Part shown: piece by piece, positions 10,375-21,261 of the stretch
Layout: each line of letters starts with the position of its first letter
Position numbering within the stretch: position 1 is the first letter of the stretch
Origin: Bacillus shivajii
GTDB lineage: Bacteria; Bacillota; Bacilli; Bacillales; Salisediminibacteriaceae
DNA length: 64,000 nucleotides
Direction of reading: 5' to 3'
NCBI RefSeq assembly: GCF_020519665.1
Contig: NZ_CP084703.1
Location: 3,658,001-3,722,000 of the forward strand
Notes under the pieces: model-generated
What the model saw: only the letters and a program-made list of their open reading frames with translations
Databases searched by the model: none
What the model was told of the DNA's origin: nothing
Made by a program: the position numbers and the translations under genes

Positions 10375-11270
10375 CCTTCTCGCTTTCCTTTTTCATAGTC
10401 TCGATGGGTGGCGTACGTATGATACCCATCGTCAGCAAGACGTTTTTTAAAGTATTCAGCTAACGTAATCGAACGGTGCTTTCCACCTGTGCAACCGATC
10501 GCTAAAATGAGCTGGCTCTTACCTTCACGCTTATATTGGGGAAGAATATATTTTAATAAATCATGAAGTTTTTCAATAAACTGTTGAGTTTCTGTCCATT
10601 TTAACACATAATCGGATACTTCTTTATCAAGCCCTGTTTTAGGCCTCATACTTTCAATATAGTGAGGGTTCGGTAAGAAGCGAACATCAAATACTAAGTC
10701 CGCATCGATTGGAATCCCGTGCTTGTACCCAAATGAAAGAACGTGGACATTAAATACTTGCTTATCAGATGAAGAAAAACGCTGAATGATTCTTTCTCTA
10801 AGCTGTAAAGGCTTCAATTCAGTTGTATCAATGATCATTTGAGCTTGACCTTTTAAATCATCTAACAAATCACGTTCAACAGCAATTCCCTCTAGTGGAG
10901 GACCTCCACCTGCAAGTGGATGTGAACGTCTCGTTTCTTTATAGCGTCTCACTAACGCATGATCTTTCGCATCTAAAAACAAGATTTGTGGCTTTACCAT
11001 AGACTCTGAACCAATCTTGTCAATCGATGTAAATAGTTGATCGAAAAACTCTCTTCCTCTTAAGTCAATAACGAGAGCAACTTTTTGCATCTTCCCGCCT
11101 GATTCTTTTACTAAATCAATAAATTTAGGAATAAGTGCAGGTGGTAAGTTATCTATACAGAAATATCCCATATCTTCAAAGCTTTGCACAGCAACCGTTT
11201 TTCCTGCGCCAGACATTCCTGTAATAATAACTAGTTCAAATTCTTGTTGGTTTTTTGCATTAACAGGCAT
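10371..11270 (-). CDS. rapZ: RNase adapter protein RapZ / YvcJ family P-loop protein
   Basis: Nucleotide-binding protein; the E. coli homologue directs glmZ sRNA decay, while B. subtilis YvcJ hydrolyses GTP and influences competence. The 299-residue product has a Walker A motif, GMSGAGKT, near residue 19, and the C-terminal domain signature [18 protein letters not shown]. The ATG at 11270 is preferred because GGTGG lies 7 nt upstream; an ATG two codons earlier lies directly on the ribosome site. It overlaps yvcK and follows the Nudix gene by 13 nt. Confidence 0.92.
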   Translation of the reverse strand: MPVNAKNQQEFELVIITGMSGAGKTVAVQSFEDMGYFCIDNLPPALIPKFIDLVKESGGKMQKVALVIDLRGREFFDQLFTSIDKIGSESMVKPQILFLDAKDHALVRRYKETRRSHPLAGGGPPLEGIAVERDLLDDLKGQAQMIIDTTELKPLQLRERIIQRFSSSDKQVFNVHVLSFGYKHGIPIDADLVFDVRFLPNPHYIESMRPKTGLDKEVSDYVLKWTETQQFIEKLHDLLKYILPQYKREGKSQLILAIGCTGGKHRSITLAEYFKKRLADDGYHTYATHRDYEKGKREG

Positions 11271-11283
11271 TACCATCCCACCT

Positions 11284-11781
11284 TTATTTATTTTCTTTTA
11301 CATCGAATACCTTTGTAGGCAATCCCGCAACTTCGAGGCGATAGGAAAGTAATTCATATGACTTTGAATACGTAAAGTTTCCATACATAATCCCTTCTCC
11401 TTTTAGAACATGGTCAAAAATTTCATAATCACCACGTGCCATAGGAAGGTTCAAAAAAGCATCTTTCTTTTGCCAAGCTAGTTGACCTTCAGGTGATTCT
11501 TCCAAAAGTTTTCCTGAGTGGTCCTTTGCATGAAATGTAAACATCATCCATTCATCAACAACGTTCCCTTTTTCTTCGATAATGATCGTAAAAATCCCTC
11601 TAAGTTCTGGCTCTTTTATCTTTAAACCCGTTTCTTCAATAAATTCTCTTGTCACACTCTCTAAAATGGATTCACGTTGTTCCATTTTTCCACCTGGTGC
11701 TACCCACCAGCCTTTACTAGGCTTTTTTAACATTAATACTTCGTCTTCATTTGTTAATAAACAATTTGTCACTCGTTGCAA
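11284..11781 (-). CDS. Nudix hydrolase (YvcI type)
   Basis: A Nudix family pyrophosphohydrolase of unknown substrate, probably a nucleotide derivative. The Nudix box G-x5-E-x7-REUxEExGU is complete at [17 protein letters not shown] followed by IEETGL, around residues 33-55. AGAGGTG upstream best fits the TTG at 11781 (M-Q-R-V-T-N); a GTG three codons earlier is the alternative. It is the first gene of the rapZ-yvcK-whiA-crh cluster. Confidence 0.88.
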   Translation of the reverse strand: MQRVTNCLLTNEDEVLMLKKPSKGWWVAPGGKMEQRESILESVTREFIEETGLKIKEPELRGIFTIIIEEKGNVVDEWMMFTFHAKDHSGKLLEESPEGQLAWQKKDAFLNLPMARGDYEIFDHVLKGEGIMYGNFTYSKSYELLSYRLEVAGLPTKVFDVKENK

Positions 11782-12141
11782 CTGTCTCACCTCTATTAAG
11801 TTTTCAGTGTACGCTCGAGTTGTTATACCATTATATTACAATACACTATTTATGAATGTGTATATAAGGCAAAAATTAAAATCATCATTAACACATTCAG
11901 TATATATCTATGACCAATGAAGAGTCATTGGAAATGATTTCTTTTAAAAGACAAGATTATAACAGATGTTGTTATAATTATACTACATCTTGCCTTCCAC
12001 AACCAATAAGACGGTATGCCTTTTGCCTGGATTAGATGAAGAAAAATCTCCTCCTAAACTGAAACAAACCTTGTCTTCATCCCTATAAGTTTATGGCGAC
12101 GCACGTTAGTTACCGATTATACGATCAAACTCTATATGTAC

Positions 12142-12172
12142 AAAAAAAAAAGGCACGGGCATTTGCCCGTGC
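12142..12172 (-). terminator. Orphan rho-independent terminator
   Basis: GCACGGGC-ATTT-GCCCGTGC (12153-12172) is followed on the minus strand by ten Ts (12142-12151). It lies about 400 nt beyond the trxB terminator with no gene between, so it may end an untranslated RNA or catch read-through. Confidence 0.8.
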
Positions 12173-12568
12173 AAAGTGAATATATAAAAAGGGGGTCAAT
12201 TACTAATTTTATAATAACCTTTTTTTATTTCAGCATTGTTACAGTTCAATTAAGTGACAGTTACTTTTTATTAAATCCCATTAATAAATGAAACATAGAG
12301 ATATACAACTTTATTACAGCTCCATCTTCACATATATAACAGTTCATGAAAACGTTTGCGGTAGAAACCTATATCCTCAGTATCCTTTTCATTTTTTTGC
12401 CTGAATTACAAGGAAAATCTATTTGCTGTGCTTATGTTGTCGGAGGTTTTATAGGGGCAGATCAAAAAGGATATCCTAGGGGGCACGTGGCAATAGCTAA
12501 TGGTCGGTACCCTCTTAAATGATACGTCATGCGTGTAGACAAAAAGGGGCTAAAGTTATATTAATTTT

Positions 12569-12597
12569 AAAAAGACCTCCTGACTGGAGGCCTTTTT
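12569..12597 (-). terminator. trxB terminator
   Basis: Stem AAAAAGGCCTCC / GGAGGTCTTTTT with one mismatch, followed by T-rich sequence on the minus strand, directly at the trxB stop. Confidence 0.85.
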
Positions 12598-12599
12598 CA

Positions 12600-13559
<960 letters not shown>

Positions 13560-13614
13560 TCATCTCCCCTAGTGAAATGAGTATTTAGTCATTCTTCTTG
13601 TTTGACTCAACTCT

Positions 13615-13653
13615 ATCCTAAGTTAAAACTAACTAAAAATCCAAAAACCTGCT
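13615..13653 (-). promoter_or_regulatory. Candidate Spx-responsive promoter of trxB
   Basis: -10 TAGGAT (13615-13620), an 18-nt spacer and -35 TTGGAT (13639-13644). AGCA (13650-13653) lies 5 nt further upstream, which puts it at about -42 to -45. B. subtilis trxB is activated by Spx through an AGCA element at this position upstream of a weak promoter. The match is positional and short. Confidence 0.5.
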
Positions 13654-13823
13654 CACGCTTTCTCGAAAATGTGTCTTCTACAAGAGTTGCCAAATGCAAG
13701 ACCTTTCAAAACCTTTACTTCAAGTAAAAAAGATATTTGGAAGGTTGAAGAATGACGAAAGGGGAACAGGTATATTATTATATAGTTTTCACGATTGCAG
13801 TTTAAAACATACGATAAAGAATG

Positions 13824-14888
13824 TTACTGAGTCATTAGCTGCTCTTTGTAATAAAACCATTCATCTTTCGGCAATGGATAATCTGCTTCATTTTCCATCG
13901 CAGCTACATAATCATTAATCATACCTTCATTTTCACGATCAAGTCGTTTCAATCTTTCCCATAGCTTTTCTGCCGTTTGTTTTTCGCCATTTTTCCACGC
14001 TAAAATCGCCATTTGATGGTAAAAAGCAGTAGGCTTCTGGAAAGAACTGCTACGATGAAGTTTTTGAAACCATTTATAAGCTTGTTGATATTGTTCTAAA
14101 AAGTATAAGGTTCTTGCTAAATAATATTGATGAGCCTCTGTCATCGGTCTTAAATGGACAACGTTTTCTACCCATGTATTTGCTTGTGGGTCATCTGTCC
14201 TATTCAATAGATCACACATAAGGCATTGTGCTAAAAAGTTCGGTTCATTTTTTAGTAATAAGTTTTGTAAGATCGACTGCGCTTCTTCAAGGTTTCCTTG
14301 ATTCATTAAAGCTTCAGCAAGATACGCATAAACATCCCAATCTTGTGGTTGTTCAGTTAGATGTCCTCTCGCTTCTTTTTCTGCCCAATCAAAATCACCT
14401 TTATTTAAATAGTCAATGACTAATTCATCTTGTTTAAGTGGCTCAATTTCCTCACTGTCTTCACTCAAAATGTCTTCACTATCAATCATATCTAAAAGAG
14501 AATGAGCATCCTCAGAAAAGTCTCCTTCAGGGTCTAGCTCTAAATATTTATTAAGGTGGCTTTTTGCTTCTTCAAGTTTTCCAAGATGAGCAAGATTATT
14601 TGCATAAAAGAAGAAGCTTTCACTTAATGACTCATCACCTTTTTCGATAAGCTTCTCTAAGATAACATTTGCCTCTTCATACTTACCCTGCTCAGCAAAA
14701 ATAATCGCTAATTGACACTTAAACACAGGCTCATCTGGTTCCATGCGAATTGCTCTTTCAATAAAGTTAATCGCGTGCTTTATATTGCGGTTCTGATAAG
14801 CTTCGATCCCCTTTTTATAAAAGTATGCACCATTTTGCAAAAACGGGATGATCTGCCCTCTTTTTTCTTTTACATTCGTATTCCGCAC
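13824..14888 (-). CDS. TPR-repeat protein (YvcD type)
   Basis: A 354-residue cytoplasmic protein made of tetratricopeptide repeats. Repeats are visible around residues 20-55 (FYKKGIEAYQNRNIKHAINF), 55-90, 90-125 and in the C-terminal half (LARTLYFLEQYQQAYKWFQ). A short acidic linker (SEDILSEDSEEIEPL) separates the two halves. No signal peptide or catalytic motif. The GTG at 14888 is selected by AGGAGG 9 nt upstream. A scaffold or adaptor role is inferred from TPRs only. No clear terminator follows. Confidence 0.85.
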   Translation of the reverse strand: MRNTNVKEKRGQIIPFLQNGAYFYKKGIEAYQNRNIKHAINFIERAIRMEPDEPVFKCQLAIIFAEQGKYEEANVILEKLIEKGDESLSESFFFYANNLAHLGKLEEAKSHLNKYLELDPEGDFSEDAHSLLDMIDSEDILSEDSEEIEPLKQDELVIDYLNKGDFDWAEKEARGHLTEQPQDWDVYAYLAEALMNQGNLEEAQSILQNLLLKNEPNFLAQCLMCDLLNRTDDPQANTWVENVVHLRPMTEAHQYYLARTLYFLEQYQQAYKWFQKLHRSSSFQKPTAFYHQMAILAWKNGEKQTAEKLWERLKRLDRENEGMINDYVAAMENEADYPLPKDEWFYYKEQLMTQ

Positions 14889-14958
14889 GTATAGAGCCCT
14901 CCTATCTTTCAATCACTTTAGAGAGTATAACACGCAGCCTTTGAATGAACAACGCAAT

Positions 14959-15003
14959 GTTCACAAAATTGTCGGGGACCTGGTCCCTGACATTTTTGTG
15001 AAC
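14959..15003. repeat. GGGACCTGGTCCC palindrome, copy A1
   Basis: Core GGGGACCTGGTCCC with flanks GTTCACAAAATTGTC on the left and TGACATTTTTGTGAAC on the right: a 45-bp imperfect palindrome. Confidence 0.9.
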
Positions 15004-15061
15004 TTACTGCGCAATATACATGTTCTTTCTCGTTTATCCTCAAGATAATTGTAGCTTTATA

Positions 15062-15266
15062 AGTAGATCGCACTTCGTCCGCGACATAGAAGACACCGTG
15101 AACCCAAGCAATGTGAAGGGCGAACGGATGTCGCACTTGTGCCTAGAGGTGCAAAGAAGACACCGTGAACACAAGCCAAGTGAAGGACGAACGTACTTCT
15201 GACTAGAGGTGAAAGCGAGTCGACAAAAGCGAATGGTCCGATTATTAAACTTATTTTCAGGATAGA
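15062..15266 (+). repeat. Interspersed repeat, copy 2 (tandem dimer)
   Basis: Two head-to-tail units 67 bp apart, each starting GAAGACACCGTGAAC (15088 and 15157 regions) and ending CTAGAGGTG. The second unit continues as GAAAGCGAGT, CAAAAGCGAATG and ATTATTAAAC, then TTTTCAGGAT, a tail shared with copies at 29.2 and 63.9 kb. Confidence 0.8.
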
Positions 15267-15298
15267 CAATAATAATGAATGTATGGAGTGAAAAGGAT

Positions 15299-15763
15299 AT
15301 GAGAGAAAACATAAATAAAGACGAACAGCTAGCTACTTTAGCAGTACAAGGAGCAACGGAACAATTTTCCACTACGATAAATGTTCGATCCCATCAATTT
15401 TTAACAGATGAGCCTGAAGAGTTAGGCGGAACGGATCAAGGTGCGAACCCATTAGAGTATTGTTTAGGTGCATTAATTGGTTGTATGAACGTTATTATTC
15501 GAATGGTCGCAAAAGAATTAGAGGTAACAATAAATGACCTTGAACTTGCGGCAGACGGGACATTTGATGAGCGCGGATTAATGGGTGAAGGTAATATTAG
15601 GCCGTATTTCCAAACGATCAATGTACATGTGACGATTCATGCTGGGACTATTGGCGATGGGGTGAAAGAACAACTTATCCAGCAAGTTGAATTACGTTGT
15701 CCAATGTATACGATGTTAAAAGCTAGTCAAATTTCCTTTCATACGAACTGGGATTGGAAATAA
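15299..15763 (+). CDS. OsmC/Ohr family protein
   Basis: A 154-residue OsmC-like protein; relatives reduce organic or inorganic peroxides with two cysteines. One conserved cysteine is in LEYCLGALIGCMNVI and the second in VELRCPMYTML, matching the family pattern. GGAG about 10 nt before the ATG at 15299 supports this start; an in-frame ATG eight codons earlier (15275) has no ribosome site. Monocistronic, with a terminator 40 nt downstream. Substrate unknown. Confidence 0.85.
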   Translation: MRENINKDEQLATLAVQGATEQFSTTINVRSHQFLTDEPEELGGTDQGANPLEYCLGALIGCMNVIIRMVAKELEVTINDLELAADGTFDERGLMGEGNIRPYFQTINVHVTIHAGTIGDGVKEQLIQQVELRCPMYTMLKASQISFHTNWDWK

Positions 15764-15804
15764 CCACAACAGTATCACGCTCTTGCCCAATCTGTTATTT
15801 ATAG

Positions 15805-15849
15805 AAGAACTAGTGTCATTCGTGATGAAAGGGACACTAGTTCTTTTTT
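15805..15849 (+). terminator. Terminator after the OsmC-like gene
   Basis: AGAACTAGTGTC / GACACTAGTTCT stem with a 15-nt loop, followed by six or more Ts. Confidence 0.88.
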
Positions 15850-15955
15850 ATTTCATCACTGAAATTTAATGAAAGCTTTACCATCCAGAGATGAAGGATG
15901 AGTTATATAGCTTTTGGACATTATTAAAAATAAGTAAGTTAGAAGAGGATGATAA

Positions 15956-16555
15956 ATGGAGGGAAGAAATATAACCATGAAAAAAATCATGTTCTTAGTA
16001 TTGGCAACAGCACTTGTTGCTTGTGGCGGTGAAGCTGAGATCGAACGTGTTGACGATACAGAAGAAGACATCATTGAAGATGTAGAAACTGGAACAACCG
16101 AAGATGAAGGAGAAGTCGAAGATATTGTAGAGCCTGAAGAGGAAAAAGAGGAAGAGGTTGAAGAAGATCTATCTATTGGTGACGCTGTGATGTTTAATGG
16201 AGTTCAAATCACATTAGATGATGTTCGCATTGATCACGGGACTGATGAATGGGACGCTCCAAACAACGATCAATACGTGATTGTTCATTTAACAATCGAA
16301 AATACATTAGAGGAATCATACAACGTCTCTTCGATGCTACAAATGAGCTTATTTGATGAAGAACACTACTCTCAAGATTTAGCTTTTATGGCAGATACGA
16401 AAGGCTCGTTAGATGGAGAACTTGGACCAGGCCGAACGATGCGTGGTGAAGTCGCTTTCGATGCGGATGAATCCAATTATTATGAATTTATTTTTGAAGA
16501 TCCCTTTACAAGTGGCCAGGCCATTTGGGAGTTCGAAATCAACGAAGATAGCTAA
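15956..16555 (+). CDS. Acidic lipoprotein with DUF4352 domain
   Basis: Predicted lipoprotein of 199 residues. A short signal peptide ends in the lipobox LVAC, with the acylated cysteine about 30 residues in. A very acidic linker of about 50 residues (many E and D, for example EEEKEEEVEEDL) follows. The C-terminal half resembles the DUF4352 (telokin-like) extracellular domain (IENTLEESYNVSSM, GPGRTMRGEVAFD). Function unknown. AGAGGA 7 nt before 15956 supports this start; the ATG at 15977 (MKKIMFLV) gives a more usual signal peptide and is a serious alternative. The acidity suggests an alkaliphile. Confidence 0.85.
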   Translation: MEGRNITMKKIMFLVLATALVACGGEAEIERVDDTEEDIIEDVETGTTEDEGEVEDIVEPEEEKEEEVEEDLSIGDAVMFNGVQITLDDVRIDHGTDEWDAPNNDQYVIVHLTIENTLEESYNVSSMLQMSLFDEEHYSQDLAFMADTKGSLDGELGPGRTMRGEVAFDADESNYYEFIFEDPFTSGQAIWEFEINEDS

Positions 16556-16587
16556 TAAGTCATTATCTCCGGTTTACATTTTTAACC

Positions 16588-16632
16588 AAGTGCCAGGTGC
16601 CTAGAAATCACTTTCCAGGTTCCTGGCACTTT
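16588..16632. repeat. AAGTGCCAGG palindrome, copy B1
   Basis: Arms AAGTGCCAGG (16588-16597) and CCTGGCACTT (16621-16630), with inner GTGCCT/CCAGGTT partial symmetry. It sits between the convergent lipoprotein gene and hisIE. With TTTATTTT on the plus side it may serve as a bidirectional terminator. Confidence 0.8.
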
Positions 16633-16640
16633 ATTTTGCA

Positions 16641-17276
16641 TTAATTTCCGTGGCGTTCCTTTAGCCTTGCTAATATATCATCAAGTGGTAGCTGCTGTTC
16701 TCTTAAGAGAACGAGTAGGTGGAAGAGAAGATCTGCACTTTCCCATGTTAGTTCCTCTTTATCTTTGTTTTTCGCTGCAATGATCACTTCTGATGCTTCC
16801 TCTCCGACTTTCTTCAAAATCTTATCGACACCTTCTTCAAATAAGTACGTCGTATAAGAACCTTCGGGACGTTCTGCATCACGCTTTGCAATCACTTCTT
16901 CTAACGTATTTAAAATCTCAAAACGATCATCGTTAGCTTCTACCGCTTCACCTTCACCAGCTAGTAAACTGTCTGAAAAACAACTATATGATCCTTTATG
17001 ACAAGCTGGACCTGCTGGCTCAACAAGAACAACTAGAGCGTCCTCATCACAATCATAACGAATGTCAGTGATCTTTTGCGTATTCCCGCTCGTTGCTCCT
17101 TTATGCCACAATTCCTGCCTTGATCGGCTGAAAAACCACGTTTCTCGCGTTTCCACACTTTTTTTCAACGATTCCTCGTTCATATAAGCGAGGGTCAATA
17201 CTTCTTTACTTTGCGCATCTTGCACAATTGCAGGTACTAGCCCCTTTTCATCAAAACGAACGTTTTCTATGTTCAT
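16641..17276 (-). CDS. hisIE: Bifunctional phosphoribosyl-AMP cyclohydrolase / phosphoribosyl-ATP pyrophosphatase
   Basis: Catalyses steps 2 and 3 of histidine synthesis. The N-terminal HisI domain (1-110) has [15 protein letters not shown], the metal-binding [10 protein letters not shown] and [13 protein letters not shown]. The C-terminal HisE domain (about 115-211) has [20 protein letters not shown] and [16 protein letters not shown]. At 211 residues it is the usual fused length. Last gene of the operon; its ATG overlaps the hisF stop (ATGA). Confidence 0.96.
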   Translation of the reverse strand: MNIENVRFDEKGLVPAIVQDAQSKEVLTLAYMNEESLKKSVETRETWFFSRSRQELWHKGATSGNTQKITDIRYDCDEDALVVLVEPAGPACHKGSYSCFSDSLLAGEGEAVEANDDRFEILNTLEEVIAKRDAERPEGSYTTYLFEEGVDKILKKVGEEASEVIIAAKNKDKEELTWESADLLFHLLVLLREQQLPLDDILARLKERHGN

Positions 17277-18034
17277 CTGATCGACAGCCCCCTCTCCTTT
17301 AAATACTCTTTCACTTCAGCAACAGACGTTTCTTTATAGTGGAAAATTGACGCAGCTAAAGCTGCATCTGCTTGCCCGGCGTCTTCAAATACATCGTAAA
17401 AATGTTCTTTCGAGCCAGCTCCGCCTGAAGCAATGACAGGAACGGAAACAGCTTCACTGACCGCCTTCGTTAAGGAGAGGTCAAACCCTGTTTTTGCCCC
17501 GTCTTGGTCCATACTCGTTAATAGTATTTCGCCTGCGCCACGCTTAACGATTTCTTTTGCCCATTCGATGACTTCACGCTCTGTTTCCTGACGGCCGCCA
17601 TGTGTATAAACGCGCCATGACCCGAGCTCTTCATCCCACTTCGCATCAATCGCAACGACAATACATTGCGAGCCAAAGTAGTCAGCACCTTCAGTGATTA
17701 CTTCTGGTCGTTTCACTGCCGCCGTATTTAACGACACTTTATCTGCGCCAGCTCGTAGAATTCGCTTCATATCATCAACGGTATTAATACCGCCACCAAC
17801 GGTAAACGGAATGGCCAGCTTCCCTGCAACTTCTTCAACAACGTCCACCATCGTTTCACGGCCTTCGTGTGATGCGGAAATGTCTAAAAAAACAAGTTCG
17901 TCTGCGCCTTGCTCATCGTAAAATGCAGCGAGCTCAACAGGATCCCCTGCATCTCGTAAATCAACAAACTGAACGCCTTTAACGACACGCCCTTCTTTTA
18001 CATCTAAACACGGAACGATTCGTTTTGTAAGCAT
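17273..18034 (-). CDS. hisF: Imidazole glycerol phosphate synthase, cyclase subunit
   Basis: TIM-barrel cyclase that, with HisH, makes imidazole-glycerol phosphate and AICAR. Has 253 residues; catalytic aspartates are in [16 protein letters not shown] (around 11) and [15 protein letters not shown] (around 130). Phosphate-binding GGGI and ASGGAGS loops are present. Its start shares one base with the hisA stop; it overlaps hisIE by 4 nt. Confidence 0.97.
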   Translation of the reverse strand: MLTKRIVPCLDVKEGRVVKGVQFVDLRDAGDPVELAAFYDEQGADELVFLDISASHEGRETMVDVVEEVAGKLAIPFTVGGGINTVDDMKRILRAGADKVSLNTAAVKRPEVITEGADYFGSQCIVVAIDAKWDEELGSWRVYTHGGRQETEREVIEWAKEIVKRGAGEILLTSMDQDGAKTGFDLSLTKAVSEAVSVPVIASGGAGSKEHFYDVFEDAGQADAALAASIFHYKETSVAEVKEYLKERGLSIR

Positions 18035-18765
18035 CAGGACGTCACCTCCGCAATCGCATCTTTCAGTGACACTTTCCCTGTATAAATTGCCTTTCCGATA
18101 ATCGCGCCAGATATCCCGTCGTTTTCAAATTTCTTGAGCGTCTTCACATCTTCAAGAGAGCTGACGCCACCTGAAGCAATCACTTGTTTTCCAGTCACGC
18201 GACCAAGATTGGCAATCGCCTCAACGTTTGGTCCTGACATCATCCCGTCCCGGGAGATATCTGTCATAATAAATGTCTTCGCACCATATGACGCTAATTC
18301 TTCACCTAGCTCTTCTGCTTTCACCTCTGACGTTTGCAACCAGCCATGTGTAGCCACATAACCATCTCGTGCGTCAATACCGATCGCGATTTTTTCCCCT
18401 CCGTACTGTTTAAGCATCGACTTCACAAAGGATGGATCTGAAATCGCTGAGCTTCCTAAAATAACGCGTGAAACACCATTATCTAAATATGCTGCGACGC
18501 ATTCTGCTGTACGGATTCCTCCACCAATTTGAATGTTTGCCCCTAGCTGAGCGGCTGCTTGACGAACAACATCATCATTGACTGGCTTGCCTTCTTTCGC
18601 TCCATCTAAATCGACCATATGAACCCATGACGTTCCTTGCTCATAAAACGACTTTGCCATGTCAAAAGGAGAGTCTCCATACACGGTTTCTTGATTATAA
18701 TCACCTTGTAAAAGACGGACACACTTTCCGCCACGAATATCAATTGCTGGATAAATTGTGAACAT
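18034..18765 (-). CDS. hisA: ProFAR isomerase
   Basis: Isomerises N-formimino-5-aminoimidazole carboxamide ribotide to its ribulosyl form. The 243-residue TIM barrel is paralogous to HisF, with [20 protein letters not shown] at the start, the second catalytic aspartate in [15 protein letters not shown] and [11 protein letters not shown]. It lies 3 nt after hisH and abuts hisF. Confidence 0.97.
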   Translation of the reverse strand: MFTIYPAIDIRGGKCVRLLQGDYNQETVYGDSPFDMAKSFYEQGTSWVHMVDLDGAKEGKPVNDDVVRQAAAQLGANIQIGGGIRTAECVAAYLDNGVSRVILGSSAISDPSFVKSMLKQYGGEKIAIGIDARDGYVATHGWLQTSEVKAEELGEELASYGAKTFIMTDISRDGMMSGPNVEAIANLGRVTGKQVIASGGVSSLEDVKTLKKFENDGISGAIIGKAIYTGKVSLKDAIAEVTS

Positions 18766-18768
18766 ACT

Positions 18769-19398
18769 TTACTCTCCTCTCCACTCTGTAAAGTTTTTCA
18801 GCATTGTCATGCCTAATGTACTGCTCTTTTCTGGATGAAACTGCGTTCCCCACACGTTCTGTCGTCCAACGACGGCTGGAACGAGTTGCCCATACTGGGT
18901 TGAAGCAATCAACACATCCTCTTCGCATACTTCAACCACGTACGAGTGCACAAAGTACACATGACCTGCCGGGACCTCATTTAGAATGGGATGATTAAGT
19001 TGATGAACACGCAATTGATTCCAACCCATATGTGGTACTTTATACGATCGTCCATCGTTTGTAACCCCAGGAAAACGTCGAACGCTTCCTGGTAATAAAC
19101 CGAGTCCTTCAGTTAACCCATTCTCCTCACTATCATCAAATAAAAGCTGCATACCAAGGCAAATCCCTAAGAGTGGCCGGCCTTGTGATGCCCAATTCTG
19201 AATAAACGAGATGAGGTCTCTTTTTTCTAACTCTTCCATTCCATCGCGGAAAGATCCTACCCCAGGCAAGATGAGACTATCGGCTTTCTGCAATTTCTCA
19301 ACATCCTCTGAAATAAACGGTGTTACCCCAATACGCTCCAACGCTTTGGTAACACTATGTAAATTCCCCATCCCATAATCGATAATTCCAATCATCAT
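18769..19398 (-). CDS. hisH: Imidazole glycerol phosphate synthase, glutamine amidotransferase subunit
   Basis: Class I glutaminase supplying ammonia to HisF. Has 209 residues. The nucleophilic cysteine is in GICLGMQLLFDDSEE (around 82) and the His/Glu pair in WGTQFHPEKSS. PGVGSFRDGM forms the oxyanion region. The start ATG overlaps the hisB stop (ATGA). Confidence 0.97.
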   Translation of the reverse strand: MMIGIIDYGMGNLHSVTKALERIGVTPFISEDVEKLQKADSLILPGVGSFRDGMEELEKRDLISFIQNWASQGRPLLGICLGMQLLFDDSEENGLTEGLGLLPGSVRRFPGVTNDGRSYKVPHMGWNQLRVHQLNHPILNEVPAGHVYFVHSYVVEVCEEDVLIASTQYGQLVPAVVGRQNVWGTQFHPEKSSTLGMTMLKNFTEWRGE

Positions 19399-19991
19399 AA
19401 ACTTCCTTTCGTCGAAGGTACACCTTTCACTCTCGGATCAAGAGATGTCGCTTCATCAAGAGCACGACCTAACGCTTTAAAAATGGCTTCAATAATATGA
19501 TGCGTATTTTCTCCATAATGAACAATCACATGCAAATTCATCCGAGACTCTAACGCGAACTTCCATAAAAATTCTTTTACAAGCTCTGTATCAAACGTAC
19601 CGACTTTTGCGGCTGGAAGCTCCCCGCGAAACTCCAAGTGGGGACGGTTACTTAAATCAACAACCACTTGAGCTAACGCATCATCCATAGGTACAAACGC
19701 ATTTCCGTAACGACGAATCCCTTTTTTATCTCCTAACGCCTCTTTTAATACTTCGCCGAGGACGATCCCAACATCTTCCGTCGTATGATGATCATCAATT
19801 TCTGTGTCCCCCTTAGCACAGACATGTAAATCAAATAAACCATGTCGGGTAAAAAGATCAAGCATATGGCTCATGAACGGAACATCCGTGCCAATATTTG
19901 CGTTCCCTTCACCATCTATCGAAAACTGAAGTTCAATCTCTGTTTCATTCGTTGTTCTTTTTCGGCTACTTTGTCTGTTAAGATTCTCCAT
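19395..19991 (-). CDS. hisB: Imidazoleglycerol-phosphate dehydratase
   Basis: Mn-dependent dehydration of imidazoleglycerol phosphate. Has 198 residues. The metal-binding repeats [11 protein letters not shown] and [25 protein letters not shown] are both present. The ATG at 19991 is chosen because GGAGG lies 6 nt upstream; this start overlaps hisD by 14 nt. The monofunctional form is usual in Firmicutes (no phosphatase domain). Confidence 0.95.
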   Translation of the reverse strand: MENLNRQSSRKRTTNETEIELQFSIDGEGNANIGTDVPFMSHMLDLFTRHGLFDLHVCAKGDTEIDDHHTTEDVGIVLGEVLKEALGDKKGIRRYGNAFVPMDDALAQVVVDLSNRPHLEFRGELPAAKVGTFDTELVKEFLWKFALESRMNLHVIVHYGENTHHIIEAIFKALGRALDEATSLDPRVKGVPSTKGSL

Positions 19992-21261
19992 CTTGATCCT
20001 CCATTCGTTGTTCAACTGCTCTAGCATGGGCTTCTAATCCTTCTAAGCGTGCAAAGGCTGCTATTTTTTCACCATTGTCTTGAAGTGCTGCTTTTGAATA
20101 AGAGATAATACTCGATTTTTTCGTAAAGTCTTCAACATTTAACGGACTGGAAAACCTCGCCGTACCATTCGTTGGTAATACGTGGTTCGGTCCGGCAAAA
20201 TAATCACCGACCGGTTCAGAACTGTGTTCCCCAATAAAGATTGCCCCAGCATGACGGATCTTTCCTAGATGTGCCCATGCCTCTTCAATCATTACTTCTA
20301 AATGTTCAGGAGCGAGTTCATTGACAGCCTCAATTGCTTCAGACAAACCATTGGCTACATAAATCGCACCGAAGTTTTCAACCGAAGCTTGCGCGATCTC
20401 CCGCTTTGGAAGAGATGTAAGCTGATTTTCCACTTCTGACGCAACTTCTTTTGCGATTGTTTCACACGTCGTAACGAGAACAGCAGAGGACATCGGATCG
20501 TGCTCTGCTTGTGAAAGTAAATCAGCGGCAATGTAGGAAGGCTTCGCACTACGATCAGCGAGTACGACAATTTCACTAGGGCCTGCAATCATATCGATAT
20601 CAACTGTGCCAAAAACAAGTTGTTTCGCTATCGCAACAAAAATATTCCCAGGACCAACGATTTTATCTACTGGCGCAATTGTTTCTGTTCCGTAGGCAAG
20701 TGCAGCAACTGCTTGAGCACCACCGGTTTTATAGATTTCCTTTACTCCCAGTTCTGCTGCTGTCACGAGAACTACCGGGTTTAGAGAACCATCTTTTTGT
20801 GGCGGAGAAACCATCACGATCCGCTGAACACCCGCAACTTGCGCTGGAACAACATTCATTAAGATTGTTGACGGATATGCCGCTCTTCCCCCTGGAACAT
20901 ACACACCAACAGAATCAAGTGGTGTGACCTTTTGTCCGAGAATCGTCCCGTCATCTTTCGTCGTCATCCAAGACTGCTGTTCTTGACGAGCATGAAAGTC
21001 TTGAATATTGTCTCGTGCTTCTCGGATAATCGCGATCGTTTCTTCATCGACCTTCGAATACGCTTCTTTTGTTTCTTCTTCTGTTACGCGAAAATCATCG
21101 AGGCTGACACCGTCAAACTGTTCTGTAAACCGTTTCAGTGCTTCGTCTCCTTCACTTTTTACGTTCGAAATGATATTTATGACAGATTGCCTTTGTTCTT
21201 CTGTACCTTGGTCAATCGATCGTTTTAGCGACACGCTTTCTGATAAGGGGATGATCTTCAT
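19978..21261 (-). CDS. hisD: Histidinol dehydrogenase
   Basis: Zn-dependent, four-electron oxidation of L-histidinol to histidine, the last step. Has 427 residues, with [18 protein letters not shown], the NAD-binding [12 protein letters not shown], the metal-binding [14 protein letters not shown] and the catalytic Glu/His in APEHLEVM and [15 protein letters not shown]. It overlaps hisG by 4 nt and hisB by 14 nt. Confidence 0.97.
   Translation of the reverse strand: MKIIPLSESVSLKRSIDQGTEEQRQSVINIISNVKSEGDEALKRFTEQFDGVSLDDFRVTEEETKEAYSKVDEETIAIIREARDNIQDFHARQEQQSWMTTKDDGTILGQKVTPLDSVGVYVPGGRAAYPSTILMNVVPAQVAGVQRIVMVSPPQKDGSLNPVVLVTAAELGVKEIYKTGGAQAVAALAYGTETIAPVDKIVGPGNIFVAIAKQLVFGTVDIDMIAGPSEIVVLADRSAKPSYIAADLLSQAEHDPMSSAVLVTTCETIAKEVASEVENQLTSLPKREIAQASVENFGAIYVANGLSEAIEAVNELAPEHLEVMIEEAWAHLGKIRHAGAIFIGEHSSEPVGDYFAGPNHVLPTNGTARFSSPLNVEDFTKKSSIISYSKAALQDNGEKIAAFARLEGLEAHARAVEQRMEDQDGES

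Larger units (their letters stand above)
11782..12599. other. trxB-yvcI intergenic region
   Basis: About 820 bases with no supported gene. It has the trxB terminator (12569-12597) and, 400 nt further on, a second strong terminator of the same direction (12142-12172). It also has a small hairpin (CCAATGA/TCATTGG near 11912-11931) and a cre-like sequence near 12345. The second terminator has no recognisable gene in front of it. Confidence 0.5.
14889..15298. other. Repeat-rich intergenic region
   Basis: Between divergent yvcD-type and OsmC-like genes; no gene seen. It is mostly filled by palindrome copy A1 (14959-15003) and a tandem dimer of the ~75-bp interspersed repeat (15062-15266). Small reading frames here run across these repeats and are discarded. 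Confidence 0.7.

Noticed and set aside
12346-12522. 58-codon plus-strand ORF with a hydrophobic N-terminus (MKTFAVETYILSILF)
   Set aside because: No Shine-Dalgarno sequence, no promoter, no family recognised; probably chance.
15040-15372. 110-codon minus-strand ORF opposite the OsmC-like gene start
   Set aside because: Covers the interspersed repeat dimer and overlaps a well-supported gene.
16621-16640. Possible sigma-54 promoter, TGGCAC then TTGCA
   Set aside because: The GG-GC spacing is one base too long and it lies inside palindrome B1 pointing into a convergent gene.
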